This document shows positions 45,416 through 53,557 of a stretch of DNA of 64,000 bases, piece by piece. This DNA is from Phycisphaerales bacterium (GTDB lineage: Bacteria > Planctomycetota > Phycisphaerae > UBA1845), in contig JADZBE010000020.1 in the NCBI GenBank assembly GCA_020852275.1, positions 124,001 through 188,000 on the forward strand, read 5' to 3'. The notes below the pieces were generated by a model that searched no databases, was not told the origin of the DNA, and saw only the letters and a program-made list of their open reading frames with translations. How positions within the stretch are numbered: the stretch's first letter is position 1; every line of letters begins with the position of its first letter. Made by a program: the position numbers and the translations under genes.

Positions 45416-48400
45416 TCATCCTTCCTCGATGATGTCATCCGTCTTGGCGCCGTATTCGCCCAGGAACCCGCCGGCGAGATACCGCTGCATGATGTCGCTC
45501 TCGCCGCCCGGGCTCATGCCCGTCGTCGCCGCCGACCAGATGCCCTTGCCGCCCAATCCGCCGTCTTCGGCTTTGACCACGCGGACCAGCGTTTCTTTGG
45601 GAACGGTGTTGACCGCATGATTGTCGGCCTCGCCGCCGAAGATGAATCCCATGAACACCTTGGCCTTGTGAAAAAGCGTGTCCGTCTGGTGCATGGGCAT
45701 GTGCCAGTTGCGCGTCACGCTCTGCTGCGAGCCGTAGCGCAGGTTGGCCTGATACCCGTCATCGCTTAGCGCCCGCCCGTCTTTTCGGGTTGCCTGGGCC
45801 TTGACGCTTTTCTCGGTGGCGACATAGGGCGCGTGCTTCATCATCACCGTGCTGTACGGGTAGGCCGGATTGTATGTCACGCGCAACATGCAGCGGGCGA
45901 CTTTGTAGAACGGGTCACTGGGATCCGCGCCGCGGTAAGGTCGGTCGGCAGGATTGGCGTCCACATATACGTAGTCGCCGTTGTTGATGCCGAGATCCCT
46001 CGCGGCCTGCGGATTCATGTGGAGCTGATGCTCGCCGACATAGGGCGCTCTGCGGTCCGTGCGGTGCGGATCGCCGAAGTTGCTGTCGTACATCATGTGC
46101 CAGTCCACGTTGCTCCAACTGCTGTGGACGCGATGCCGCGTCTTGGGCGTGATGCAATAGAAGCTAAAACCGCGCTTCCAGAGAAAGTTCTGCGATTTCT
46201 TCACGTCCGGCCAAGACATCTTGATGTTTCGGACGGTGCGCTCGTCCCAGTGCTCTGCATCGGGCGAGATGCCATAATCGTCCGGGCGAATGTAGGGATT
46301 CGTGGAAACAATGGCATTCGGCAGGAACGGAGTGGCCTCCGGCGCCTCGCGGTGGACGATGAAGTTCTCGCCGTATTCAATGGCCTCAGGCACGTCCGAG
46401 TACGCGTGCAGGCGACCGGTGTCCGTGTGGAACGGCTGATCCTCGTGGATCTGCTCCCAGAAAGGAATCCGCGGGTAGGTGCGGAACAGCATGAGCGCCG
46501 CCCCCGGCGTGCCGTACTTGCCCGCCATGATGTCTTCCAGCTTGTAGCCGGCGGTCGTCGTGCAGGTGTCAAGCAGGCGCTGGATGTAGATCGAGCGTTT
46601 ACCCTCCAGCTCAAACTTGAAGTACTCGGCGAATCGCTTGTCCTTCGTTTCCTCCGTCATCGCCTTGGCGATGCCCGCCAGGATTGAAAGATCGTCCTTG
46701 GATTCGAAGATGGGCTTGATGCCGCCCTTCCATATCTGAAGGAATGGGTTGGAGCAGGAGGCGGTCATTTCCAGATCCTGAAACTCGACCCAACTGTTGG
46801 CCGGCAGACCGATGTCGGAATACTGCACCGACGCCGTCATGACGATGTCCTGCGCGATGATCATTTCAATCATCGGGTTGACGTTTTTAAACATGTCATA
46901 GCAGTGCTTGGCGTTGTTGAAAAGATTGACGTTGGTGAAATGCAGGGCCTTGGTCGGCGTCGGCATATGCGTCTTGCCGGTAAAGCACTTGTGGCCGTAC
47001 TTGGGAGTCTCCACAAGCAAGGGCCGATCGCCGTGATTCCAGTAGGCCGGCTCTTCGTCCTTGCAATAGCCGTGTGCCTTGACGTCCTTGCCGGCCGCCT
47101 TCTCGTCGAGGTTCGGCTCAAACGGATCCTCGGCCACCCAGCCCTTAAAGCCGGGACCGGTGATCTTGCTGCCCTGAAAGAGCGCGGCCTTGTAGTTGCC
47201 CGCCCAGGTGTGGCATCCAGCGCCGGGGCGCCCGATGTTTCCAGTCAGCATCAGGGGCAGGTAGGCGGCGCGATTGGCTTCCGTTGCGTGGAACCAGTGG
47301 TTAATGCCCTCGCCCTGGTGAATGGCGACGGGACCCTTGTTCTTCGTCGTCTCCCAGATGTCCTTGGCCAAGCGCTCGATCATTTCCTTCGGGCAATGCG
47401 TCATTTCCGCGACGCTGTCGAGTCCGTAGTCCTTCAAGTGGATTTGATAAAGATGCCAAAGCGTCGCCACTTCCACTTCTCTGCCGTCAACGAGCTTGAT
47501 CTTCCATGTGCCGTCGAGAGCGGGATCGTGGCTCTCCGCCTTCTTGCCGACGTCGTCGCGAGTCAGCGCCACAGGCTTGTTCGACTTGGAATCCCAGATG
47601 ACTCGATCGCCGATCTTCTTCTGCTGCTCCTCCGTGAGCCCCTGCACCTTGTAGCTGACGCCGTCCTTGGACATGGCGCTCTTGTAATCGGGGAACACCT
47701 CGTCGGCGCGGAGGCGTTTGAGGTTGTCCAGCCTGACCAGCAGCGGAAAGTCAGTGAATGTCTTGACAAATTTCTCGTCGTACCACTTGTTGTCGATCAT
47801 CAGACGCGTAATGCCCAGCCAGAGCGAGGCGTCGGTGGCGGGACGGATCGGCATCCAATAATCAGCTTTCGTGCTCGGCGCGCCGTACTCAGGCGCAATG
47901 ACCACAATGCGGCCGCCGCGCTCCATGCACTCAATGAACCAGTGGGAGTCCGTAAGCTTGTTCTCCACGAGGTTCTTGCCGTCCATGATGATGAGCTTGG
48001 AGAACCGCAGGTCGTTGAAGTCGCAGTCGGACGCCTGAAGTCCGTGGACCCACGGATGCCCGGGCGCCTGGTCGCCGTGCCAGGTGTAGTTGCTCCAGTT
48101 GCGTCCGGCCTTGGCCTCCTCCGGCTTGACGCCTCGAACGATGGTGTCAAGGATCGCCATGGAGTTGTTAAGGCGATAAATGCCATACTTGCCCATGACC
48201 CCAAGGAGACCCATGCCGCCGCGCATCTTCAGCGTGCGGGTCCCCGCGCCGCCCATGTCGGCGATCATCTCTTCAGGATATCCCTGCTTTTTGAGTTTCT
48301 CCGCGCCCTCCTTGCCGCTGTAGCGCTTGGCGATGGAGACGTAGGCCTTGGCAATGTACTTGAAAATCTCATCCCAGCCGATGCGGACGTGGACGTCGCT

Positions 48401-48904
48401 GCCGCGGCTGTCGAACTTGAACTTGGAGCGATTATTGTCCGCGTCAAGGTCGGGAAAGCCCGCATCCGCCCAATCTTTCCAGCCCTTGCGCACGATCGGG
48501 TACTTCAGGCGATAAGGGCCATACACGATGCGATGGAAGGTGTAGCCCTTTGCGCATTGGCGCGGGTTCCAGTTGGCCGTGGCCTTGTTGCCATAGAGAT
48601 CGGAATAGTCCTGGTAATTGTATTGGGCGCCCATGCGCGTGATCACGCCGTTGCGCAGGTAGGCCTGAACGCGGCAGGCGTGCGTGTCGTTGGGGGAGCA
48701 GACCCAACTGAATTTGCTGTCATAGGCGAACTGGTCACGGTAAATCTTCTCCCAATCCCGCGCCGGATACCCCGCCAGAGGGTTGCCAACATCTGGACGA
48801 GACGCCAGCGACTTGAGCGGCCAACCCAACGTGCCCGCGGCGCCCACGGCCGCACTGCTCGTGACCAGAAAATCCCGCCGTGTCTGACCCTTCATTTCGC
48901 TCAT
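45416..48904 (-). CDS. nxrA: Nitrite oxidoreductase-like catalytic subunit (Mo-bisMGD, Tat-exported)
   Basis: 1162 residues; AGGAG precedes the ATG at 48904. The twin-arginine signal RRDFL at 9-13, with a hydrophobic stretch to about residue 34, puts the enzyme in the periplasm. The N-terminal [4Fe-4S] site reads C69-x3-D73-x3-C77...C117; the putative Mo ligand is Asp278 in YTWHGDQAPGHP, the type II DMSO reductase pattern. From memory it resembles NxrA of Nitrospira and anammox bacteria throughout (CSPNDTHAC, NPRQCAKGYTFHR, RYSGKEGAEKL, FVENKL-like ENKLTDSHW). NarG is cytoplasmic with different cluster ligands, so this is not NarG. Nitrite oxidation and nitrate reduction are both possible; related enzymes also reduce chlorate or selenate. 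Confidence 0.93.
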   Translation of the reverse strand: MSEMKGQTRRDFLVTSSAAVGAAGTLGWPLKSLASRPDVGNPLAGYPARDWEKIYRDQFAYDSKFSWVCSPNDTHACRVQAYLRNGVITRMGAQYNYQDYSDLYGNKATANWNPRQCAKGYTFHRIVYGPYRLKYPIVRKGWKDWADAGFPDLDADNNRSKFKFDSRGSDVHVRIGWDEIFKYIAKAYVSIAKRYSGKEGAEKLKKQGYPEEMIADMGGAGTRTLKMRGGMGLLGVMGKYGIYRLNNSMAILDTIVRGVKPEEAKAGRNWSNYTWHGDQAPGHPWVHGLQASDCDFNDLRFSKLIIMDGKNLVENKLTDSHWFIECMERGGRIVVIAPEYGAPSTKADYWMPIRPATDASLWLGITRLMIDNKWYDEKFVKTFTDFPLLVRLDNLKRLRADEVFPDYKSAMSKDGVSYKVQGLTEEQQKKIGDRVIWDSKSNKPVALTRDDVGKKAESHDPALDGTWKIKLVDGREVEVATLWHLYQIHLKDYGLDSVAEMTHCPKEMIERLAKDIWETTKNKGPVAIHQGEGINHWFHATEANRAAYLPLMLTGNIGRPGAGCHTWAGNYKAALFQGSKITGPGFKGWVAEDPFEPNLDEKAAGKDVKAHGYCKDEEPAYWNHGDRPLLVETPKYGHKCFTGKTHMPTPTKALHFTNVNLFNNAKHCYDMFKNVNPMIEMIIAQDIVMTASVQYSDIGLPANSWVEFQDLEMTASCSNPFLQIWKGGIKPIFESKDDLSILAGIAKAMTEETKDKRFAEYFKFELEGKRSIYIQRLLDTCTTTAGYKLEDIMAGKYGTPGAALMLFRTYPRIPFWEQIHEDQPFHTDTGRLHAYSDVPEAIEYGENFIVHREAPEATPFLPNAIVSTNPYIRPDDYGISPDAEHWDERTVRNIKMSWPDVKKSQNFLWKRGFSFYCITPKTRHRVHSSWSNVDWHMMYDSNFGDPHRTDRRAPYVGEHQLHMNPQAARDLGINNGDYVYVDANPADRPYRGADPSDPFYKVARCMLRVTYNPAYPYSTVMMKHAPYVATEKSVKAQATRKDGRALSDDGYQANLRYGSQQSVTRNWHMPMHQTDTLFHKAKVFMGFIFGGEADNHAVNTVPKETLVRVVKAEDGGLGGKGIWSAATTGMSPGGESDIMQRYLAGGFLGEYGAKTDDIIEEG

Positions 48905-49061
48905 GATTCGGCTCCTGAGGATTGCGGACCGGGTCTGACTCTGCGACCCGTCCCGCCGACTCCTGGCCTTTACAAGCAGATCTCAAGGCCCCGGAAGTGT
49001 TTCTTGCGAATTCAACTGGATCGAACGCGGACCTTTCAAGCGAAGCGCCGCGCCCCGCCGG

Positions 49062-50828
49062 TCAATCGATGACCAGTTTCTGCCAGATGCTGATGTTCTT
49101 CTTGCCGTCGCGGTCGCCCATGGCGCCATTCCAGATGGCAAACGAGACGGGGATGTAATCTCCCCGCTTGAAGAGGCGCTCATCCTGCTCGCCGTGTTCG
49201 TGCGGCAGCTCCATCGTGCGCTGCAACTGCACCGTCCAGACGCCGCGATCGTACACAGCCTGACCTTGGACAATCTGCAGTTCCGAGGGCTTGCCGGAAA
49301 GCGTTCCCGGACCCTTCGCCACCAGGCATTCCACCGGCGTCTTGAGGTTCGAATCCGCAACGAGATTGCCCGCGCCCCACGCGGTGATGAACAGCGGATT
49401 GTGCTCCGTAAGCGCGGCATGGTTGGGACGATCCACCGCGAGCAGATCCTTCGTGTCGTAGGCGGGTTGCGGGTAATGGTCCACTGCTCGATCGGGGAAC
49501 GCAGCGTCGACGTCCTGGTATCCACCGGCGATATTAGTTTGCCGGTCGGCTTTCCACATCCAGATGTTCACGCCGCCGCGGTCGCCCGGACTGCCCATGT
49601 AGAACGGCGGATCGCTGGTCAGGGAGAACTGCAGCGCCACCGCGTCGCGGAACTCATCCTGCTTCACCGCGCGGTCGTCCTTCGTTGGGTCCAGCCAGGA
49701 CATGCGGATGGCCAGCTCTTTCTCATTGTGCAGCGCCTGAACGATCACGCCCTCCACGCGCTGCTCCTCCCACCACAGGGGCGTCATGCCCACATACAGC
49801 GGTCTGGCCTGCTCCCAAGAGGCGTCGGTCGGGCTTGCCGGCAGCATGCCGTACGTATTCGCTGCGACGAGGATTCCCTGATGGAGCTGGGCGCGATCCT
49901 GCGCGCCCGCGCGGGCGAGCGACTGCACGTAGTGAACGAGATTCCAGATGTCCTCCGGCGGGAAGGCCGTGTCATAACCGGGCATCGGCGTGCCGCGCAG
50001 ACCCTTGGCAATGCGGCAGTAGAGCTGGTGCCCTTCCATGCCGCCCTTGAAGATGCCGTTGACGAAGGACCGCGGCGGAACGGGGTAGCCTTCCGCATCG
50101 AACTTCACGGCCTCGGGCACCGGGTGACCATCAACGCCATGGCAGCTCGCGCAGCCTTCCAGGTAGATCTTGCGGCCGCGGAACCAGTGCAGATCGTCGA
50201 AGGAAGGCTCGGCGGCAATCGCCACGGCCGGACCCGCCTGGGTGCGCTCAACGATCAAGGCGTCAAGCTCAGCGTTCTTCATCTTGCCTTCGGCAAGGTC
50301 CTTTGCGAATTTTTCGCGGATGCCCTCCACATGGAGCTGCCGAACAAACTTGACCAGCGCCAGCAAGTCCGAGTTGGGAAGGTGGCCCCAGGGAGGCATC
50401 GCCGATCCGGGCATGCCCCTGCTGATCGTGCGGAGAAGATCCTCGTCGGACGGGATAAGGTTCGCGGTGGTGGCGAGCTTGAAGTCGCCCTGCTTGAAGT
50501 TCCTGGGACGGGGGTTCATGAGGTAAGCGAACTTGCCAAGCCCGTCGCCCTGTTCGCCGTGACAGATGGTGCAGTACTTGGCGAAAAGCTGCGAACCGCG
50601 CGCGAGGACCGGATCGTTCTGGACCTGCGCCTCCGGGGCCGCCGGCCTGCTCTCCACCGTGGCGGTGGGCTTCTTGTCCTGCTGCGCGGAACCGGCGGTC
50701 GACTGGCGCGCGGCGGTTTCATCTCCGCTGCGGGCGCGAGCTTCCGCTGCCGGCGCCGCGCAACCCGCGACCATCAGGAAAACGCCCAACATCGCGCATC
50801 GTATGATGCCTGGCCGAAAACGCTTCAT
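49062..50828 (-). CDS. nxrC: Lipoprotein fusing two cytochrome c domains to a heme-b gamma subunit (NxrC-like)
   Basis: 588 residues from the ATG at 50828, whose ATGA overlaps the Rrf2 stop. A lipobox VAGC at 20-23 anchors it to a membrane. Cytochrome c domain 1: CTICH at 86-90; domain 2: CASCH at 226-230 with a distal MPGYD. From about residue 325 an ethylbenzene-dehydrogenase-like heme-b domain follows (LYVGMTPLWW...LAIRMSWLDP...WKADRQTN...AWGAGN). In the type II DMSO reductase family the gamma subunit binds heme b and is usually separate; fused c hemes would carry electrons directly to or from the membrane. The longer 626-residue frame is an overlap artefact. Confidence 0.85.
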   Translation of the reverse strand: MKRFRPGIIRCAMLGVFLMVAGCAAPAAEARARSGDETAARQSTAGSAQQDKKPTATVESRPAAPEAQVQNDPVLARGSQLFAKYCTICHGEQGDGLGKFAYLMNPRPRNFKQGDFKLATTANLIPSDEDLLRTISRGMPGSAMPPWGHLPNSDLLALVKFVRQLHVEGIREKFAKDLAEGKMKNAELDALIVERTQAGPAVAIAAEPSFDDLHWFRGRKIYLEGCASCHGVDGHPVPEAVKFDAEGYPVPPRSFVNGIFKGGMEGHQLYCRIAKGLRGTPMPGYDTAFPPEDIWNLVHYVQSLARAGAQDRAQLHQGILVAANTYGMLPASPTDASWEQARPLYVGMTPLWWEEQRVEGVIVQALHNEKELAIRMSWLDPTKDDRAVKQDEFRDAVALQFSLTSDPPFYMGSPGDRGGVNIWMWKADRQTNIAGGYQDVDAAFPDRAVDHYPQPAYDTKDLLAVDRPNHAALTEHNPLFITAWGAGNLVADSNLKTPVECLVAKGPGTLSGKPSELQIVQGQAVYDRGVWTVQLQRTMELPHEHGEQDERLFKRGDYIPVSFAIWNGAMGDRDGKKNISIWQKLVID

Positions 50829-51271
50829 AATTGCATCCCCTTGTGGATCCCGGCCTCCCATTCCAGAGGCGCGGAGAATGCGACGTCGAGAATCGACGTG
50901 GTCCTGAGGAACTCCTGATAACATTCGCGAACGGCCCGCCATCTCTCGTGACCCGGACAGGGGTCGTAGTCATTGCATTCGGCGTGCCGAAAGGGACACG
51001 GGCGCTGCTGGGAGAGGAACGGCTCGAAGGGCGTGAGCACCTCGATCAGCGTCGTCATCTCCGGGCTGCGCGTCATGCGGAATCCGCCGCCTTTGCCTCG
51101 CGTTGCTTCGAGCAAGCCTGCCCGCACCAGGTCGCCCAAAATCTTGGACAGATACTTGGGTGGAATGCCCGTGCTCTCCGCGACCTGTCGCCCCGGCACG
51201 GGCCACTCATCCTCGTGCTGAGCGAGATAAACGGCAGCCCGCAATGCGTACCGGCCGGTGCGTGTGATCAT
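50825..51271 (-). CDS. Rrf2-family transcriptional regulator, likely Fe-S
   Basis: 148 residues from the ATG at 51271 (MITRTGRYALRAAVYLAQHE). Winged helix with TGIPPKYLSKILGDLVRAGLLEATRGKGGGFRM and three cysteines C92, C99 and C105 (CPFRHAECNDYDPC), the number and placement of the cluster ligands in IscR/NsrR-type Rrf2 proteins. It overlaps nxrC by four bases (ATGA), so it is translated with the operon and probably controls it in response to NO, O2 or Fe-S state. Upstream ATGs would add 43 implausible residues. Confidence 0.88.
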   Translation of the reverse strand: MITRTGRYALRAAVYLAQHEDEWPVPGRQVAESTGIPPKYLSKILGDLVRAGLLEATRGKGGGFRMTRSPEMTTLIEVLTPFEPFLSQQRPCPFRHAECNDYDPCPGHERWRAVRECYQEFLRTTSILDVAFSAPLEWEAGIHKGMQL

Positions 51272-51302
51272 CTCGGCTCCTGGCCCGAAGCAGTGGAGGA
51301 TA

Positions 51303-51350
51303 TATCTATCCGAATATCGACTCTTGTCAAGCGAGAATTCCTCAGAATTC
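51303..51350 (-). promoter_or_regulatory. Candidate rrf2/nxr promoter with overlapping dyad operator
   Basis: On the minus strand TTGACA (51330-51325), a perfect -35 hexamer, is followed after 16 bases by TAGATA (51308-51303). Immediately upstream is GAATTC-N4-GAATTC (51335-51350), a perfect 6-bp dyad with a four-base spacer. The distance to the rrf2 start (51271) is about 32 bases. Rrf2 autoregulation would fit; binding is inferred. Confidence 0.55.
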
Positions 51351-51571
51351 GGGAAGAATCTACTGAAATAGGGCACATCACCCACACCAACAAGCAACAA
51401 GTCACTATGTACAGTGACAGTTGTTTCAACCTCTGCCAGACTGCGTCAACAGACTCATTTCGGTGCGTACACGGCGGCCTCCAGCGATCAACCAGGGCGA
51501 TCAACGAGCAATCTTCGGGACCCGAAGCCCAAGCGAGGGCGTCCACAGACCTTCGGCTCGATGCGGGCAGA

Positions 51572-53377
51572 TCAGGGAGCTGCCTGCGGGTCGGCAGCGG
51601 ACGTCCGGACGAGGTGCTGCTGGAAAGCTGCGATCTGTGGGTCGTTCGGATTGAGCGTTGCGGCCTGCGAGATTTCGCGTTCGGCCTCTGCGGACTTGCC
51701 GGTCATGGCCAGCCCGACGCCGAGGTTATAGTGCGCGTCGGCTGAATCCGGCGCGAGGACAACCGCGCGCCGCAGGTGCGCGAGGCCCTCGCTTATGGCG
51801 CCTTGTTCGAGCAGCAAGGAACCCAGCTCCAGGTGGACATGGGCGTTGGCGGCATCCAGTCGAAGGGCTTCGCGAAGGTGGCGGATCGCGGGAGAAGCGC
51901 GGCCCTTGCTGATCTCGATCGACGCCGCCGCGCAGTGCAGCTTGCCCAGAGGCGCGATCACCGCCGGAGTCGTAAACAGTCCCCAGCGATCAACGGTTTC
52001 CACGTGGCTCAGCGCGGAGGCAATCTGCGGCGCGAATGATTCCAGATGGACGCTCGCGTCGCCGTCGATGTTGCGACCCAGAGCATGCACCTCTCTCATT
52101 CCCTGCCACGCGTGATAGCAAATCCATCCGCTGTGGATCGAAGCAGCAACGGCGACGAGGAACACGGCGGCGAACAGCACGCCCGCGGGCCGCGTCCGCC
52201 CCTCGACCTTGAGCATCCACCGGTTGAAACGCGCGGTCGGCCGGGTCGCCATGCGCCCAGCGACGACCGTCATGTAGCCCAGGATGATCCCGAAAGAGAT
52301 GCTCAGGAAGAACGGGACCCGTCCATACAACCCCCGGTAGATGAAAACGCCGGCCAGCAGCAGAATCACCAGCATGCCTTCTTCCCACGGCGTGAAGTCA
52401 TACCGGCGGCGCACGGGGACATCGTCCCGCACTTTGTTCATCCAACCGGGCCGGCCGAATCCGAAGCGCACGGCGTCCTCCGGACAGACGCTGACGCAAT
52501 CCAGATCCTTGAGGCACGCTGAATCCACCACCATGCCGTATCGTTGAAGCTCCTCGCCCACGCGCACGTGCGAGGTGCAGACGGACGTGCACAGCCCGCA
52601 GTCGCCGCAGGACTTGACGAGTCGGATGCGCCCCGGGCTGATCTTGTCCGCGACGCGGAACACGGCGCCGTAGGGACAGCCGTACGTGCAGAAGCTGCGT
52701 GAGCCGAGCACATAAACGACCAGAAAACCGCAGACGAAGAACGTCAGCAGCGCGATGCCCGGTCCCGGCAGATTGCGCCAGAAATTCTCGGTCATGAACG
52801 AGGCCCACCCCTGAGCGTCCGTCGTGGTGTGCAGGGTGGGAAACGCCGTCCCCGTCATGGCGCGCTCGATGGCGGGCCATGCGAACATGTACGCCGCGAC
52901 GACGAACGGGGCGAGCATCAGCGTGCGGCTGCGGACGGCCTTGGGCCGGATGCCGACTTTTCCGAGCAGCCACGCGCACAGATCCTGCAGCGCAAGAATG
53001 TGGCAGCCCCACGAACAGAAGAACCGACCCAAGATGCTGGTTGCGAGGACGGCGACGAGCATGAACAGGAAGCCGGCCGTGACGATGCCCAGCTCGACGG
53101 TGTACACGACTTCGTTGAGTTCAAGCGGGGCGAGCGTCCTGCCGGCGATCAGCCAGTGCGTAACATGCGCGGCCATCAGGACATAGACCAGCGCGAGCGT
53201 GGCGGCGCGCCAGCGAGCGAATCGCGACTTGTGCGCATCGTGTGCGGCGCCGTCATCCTGCGGGATCTCAGCGATGGACGGGGTATCGAGGATCGGCAGC
53301 GTCTGCTTGCCGGCGCCCGACCCGCGCCGGCGCGAGCCAGCTTTCGACGGACTCTGTTGCTCCTGCTTCGTGCGCAA
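51572..53377 (-). CDS. NapH-like membrane polyferredoxin with C-terminal TPR domain
   Basis: 601 residues with a TTG start (53377) and GGAAG upstream; the first in-frame ATG lies inside the first transmembrane helix. About five helices with membrane motifs C121SWGC125 and C230TYGC234P, a [4Fe-4S] site C257-x2-C260-x2-C263-x3-C267, and a second site in which Asp291 stands where the second Cys would be (C288...C294-x3-C298). The tail (about 490-595) holds three TPR units. NapH/CcoG-like proteins pass electrons from quinol to periplasmic acceptors. It lies upstream of rrf2-nxrC in the same direction, so may feed the enzyme. Confidence 0.85.
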   Translation of the reverse strand: MRTKQEQQSPSKAGSRRRGSGAGKQTLPILDTPSIAEIPQDDGAAHDAHKSRFARWRAATLALVYVLMAAHVTHWLIAGRTLAPLELNEVVYTVELGIVTAGFLFMLVAVLATSILGRFFCSWGCHILALQDLCAWLLGKVGIRPKAVRSRTLMLAPFVVAAYMFAWPAIERAMTGTAFPTLHTTTDAQGWASFMTENFWRNLPGPGIALLTFFVCGFLVVYVLGSRSFCTYGCPYGAVFRVADKISPGRIRLVKSCGDCGLCTSVCTSHVRVGEELQRYGMVVDSACLKDLDCVSVCPEDAVRFGFGRPGWMNKVRDDVPVRRRYDFTPWEEGMLVILLLAGVFIYRGLYGRVPFFLSISFGIILGYMTVVAGRMATRPTARFNRWMLKVEGRTRPAGVLFAAVFLVAVAASIHSGWICYHAWQGMREVHALGRNIDGDASVHLESFAPQIASALSHVETVDRWGLFTTPAVIAPLGKLHCAAASIEISKGRASPAIRHLREALRLDAANAHVHLELGSLLLEQGAISEGLAHLRRAVVLAPDSADAHYNLGVGLAMTGKSAEAEREISQAATLNPNDPQIAAFQQHLVRTSAADPQAAP

Positions 53378-53421
53378 GTTCAGCTTCCGATCGCCGCCTG
53401 TTCAGGACGAATGATGAAGCT

Positions 53422-53550
53422 CGTCATTCCCGCGCAGGCGGGAATCCAGCCGGCCTGCGACGAGGCGAGGATTCAGTGGTTCTGCAAAGCAGACTGGACC
53501 CCCGCCTGCGCGGGGGTGACGGTCCTCATGCCTGGATTCGAGTTTCACCG
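53422..53550 (+). repeat. Dispersed double-hairpin repeat, family 1, copy H
   Basis: The clearest copy: GTCATTCCCGCGCAGGCGGG at the left, GGACCCCCGCCTGCGCGGGG at the right, ending CGAGTTTCACC. It fills the short gap between the NapH-like gene and the multiheme cytochrome gene, so it could act as a shared structural element in the transcript. Confidence 0.9.
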
Positions 53551-53557
53551 CGGACGG

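Noticed and set aside
46904-49072. 722-codon plus-strand frame
   Set aside because: Antisense shadow of nxrA in GC-rich DNA; no recognisable protein pattern.
49194-50918. 574-codon plus-strand frame
   Set aside because: Antisense shadow of the nxrC gene, whose CxxCH motifs, lipobox and heme-b domain are on the minus strand.
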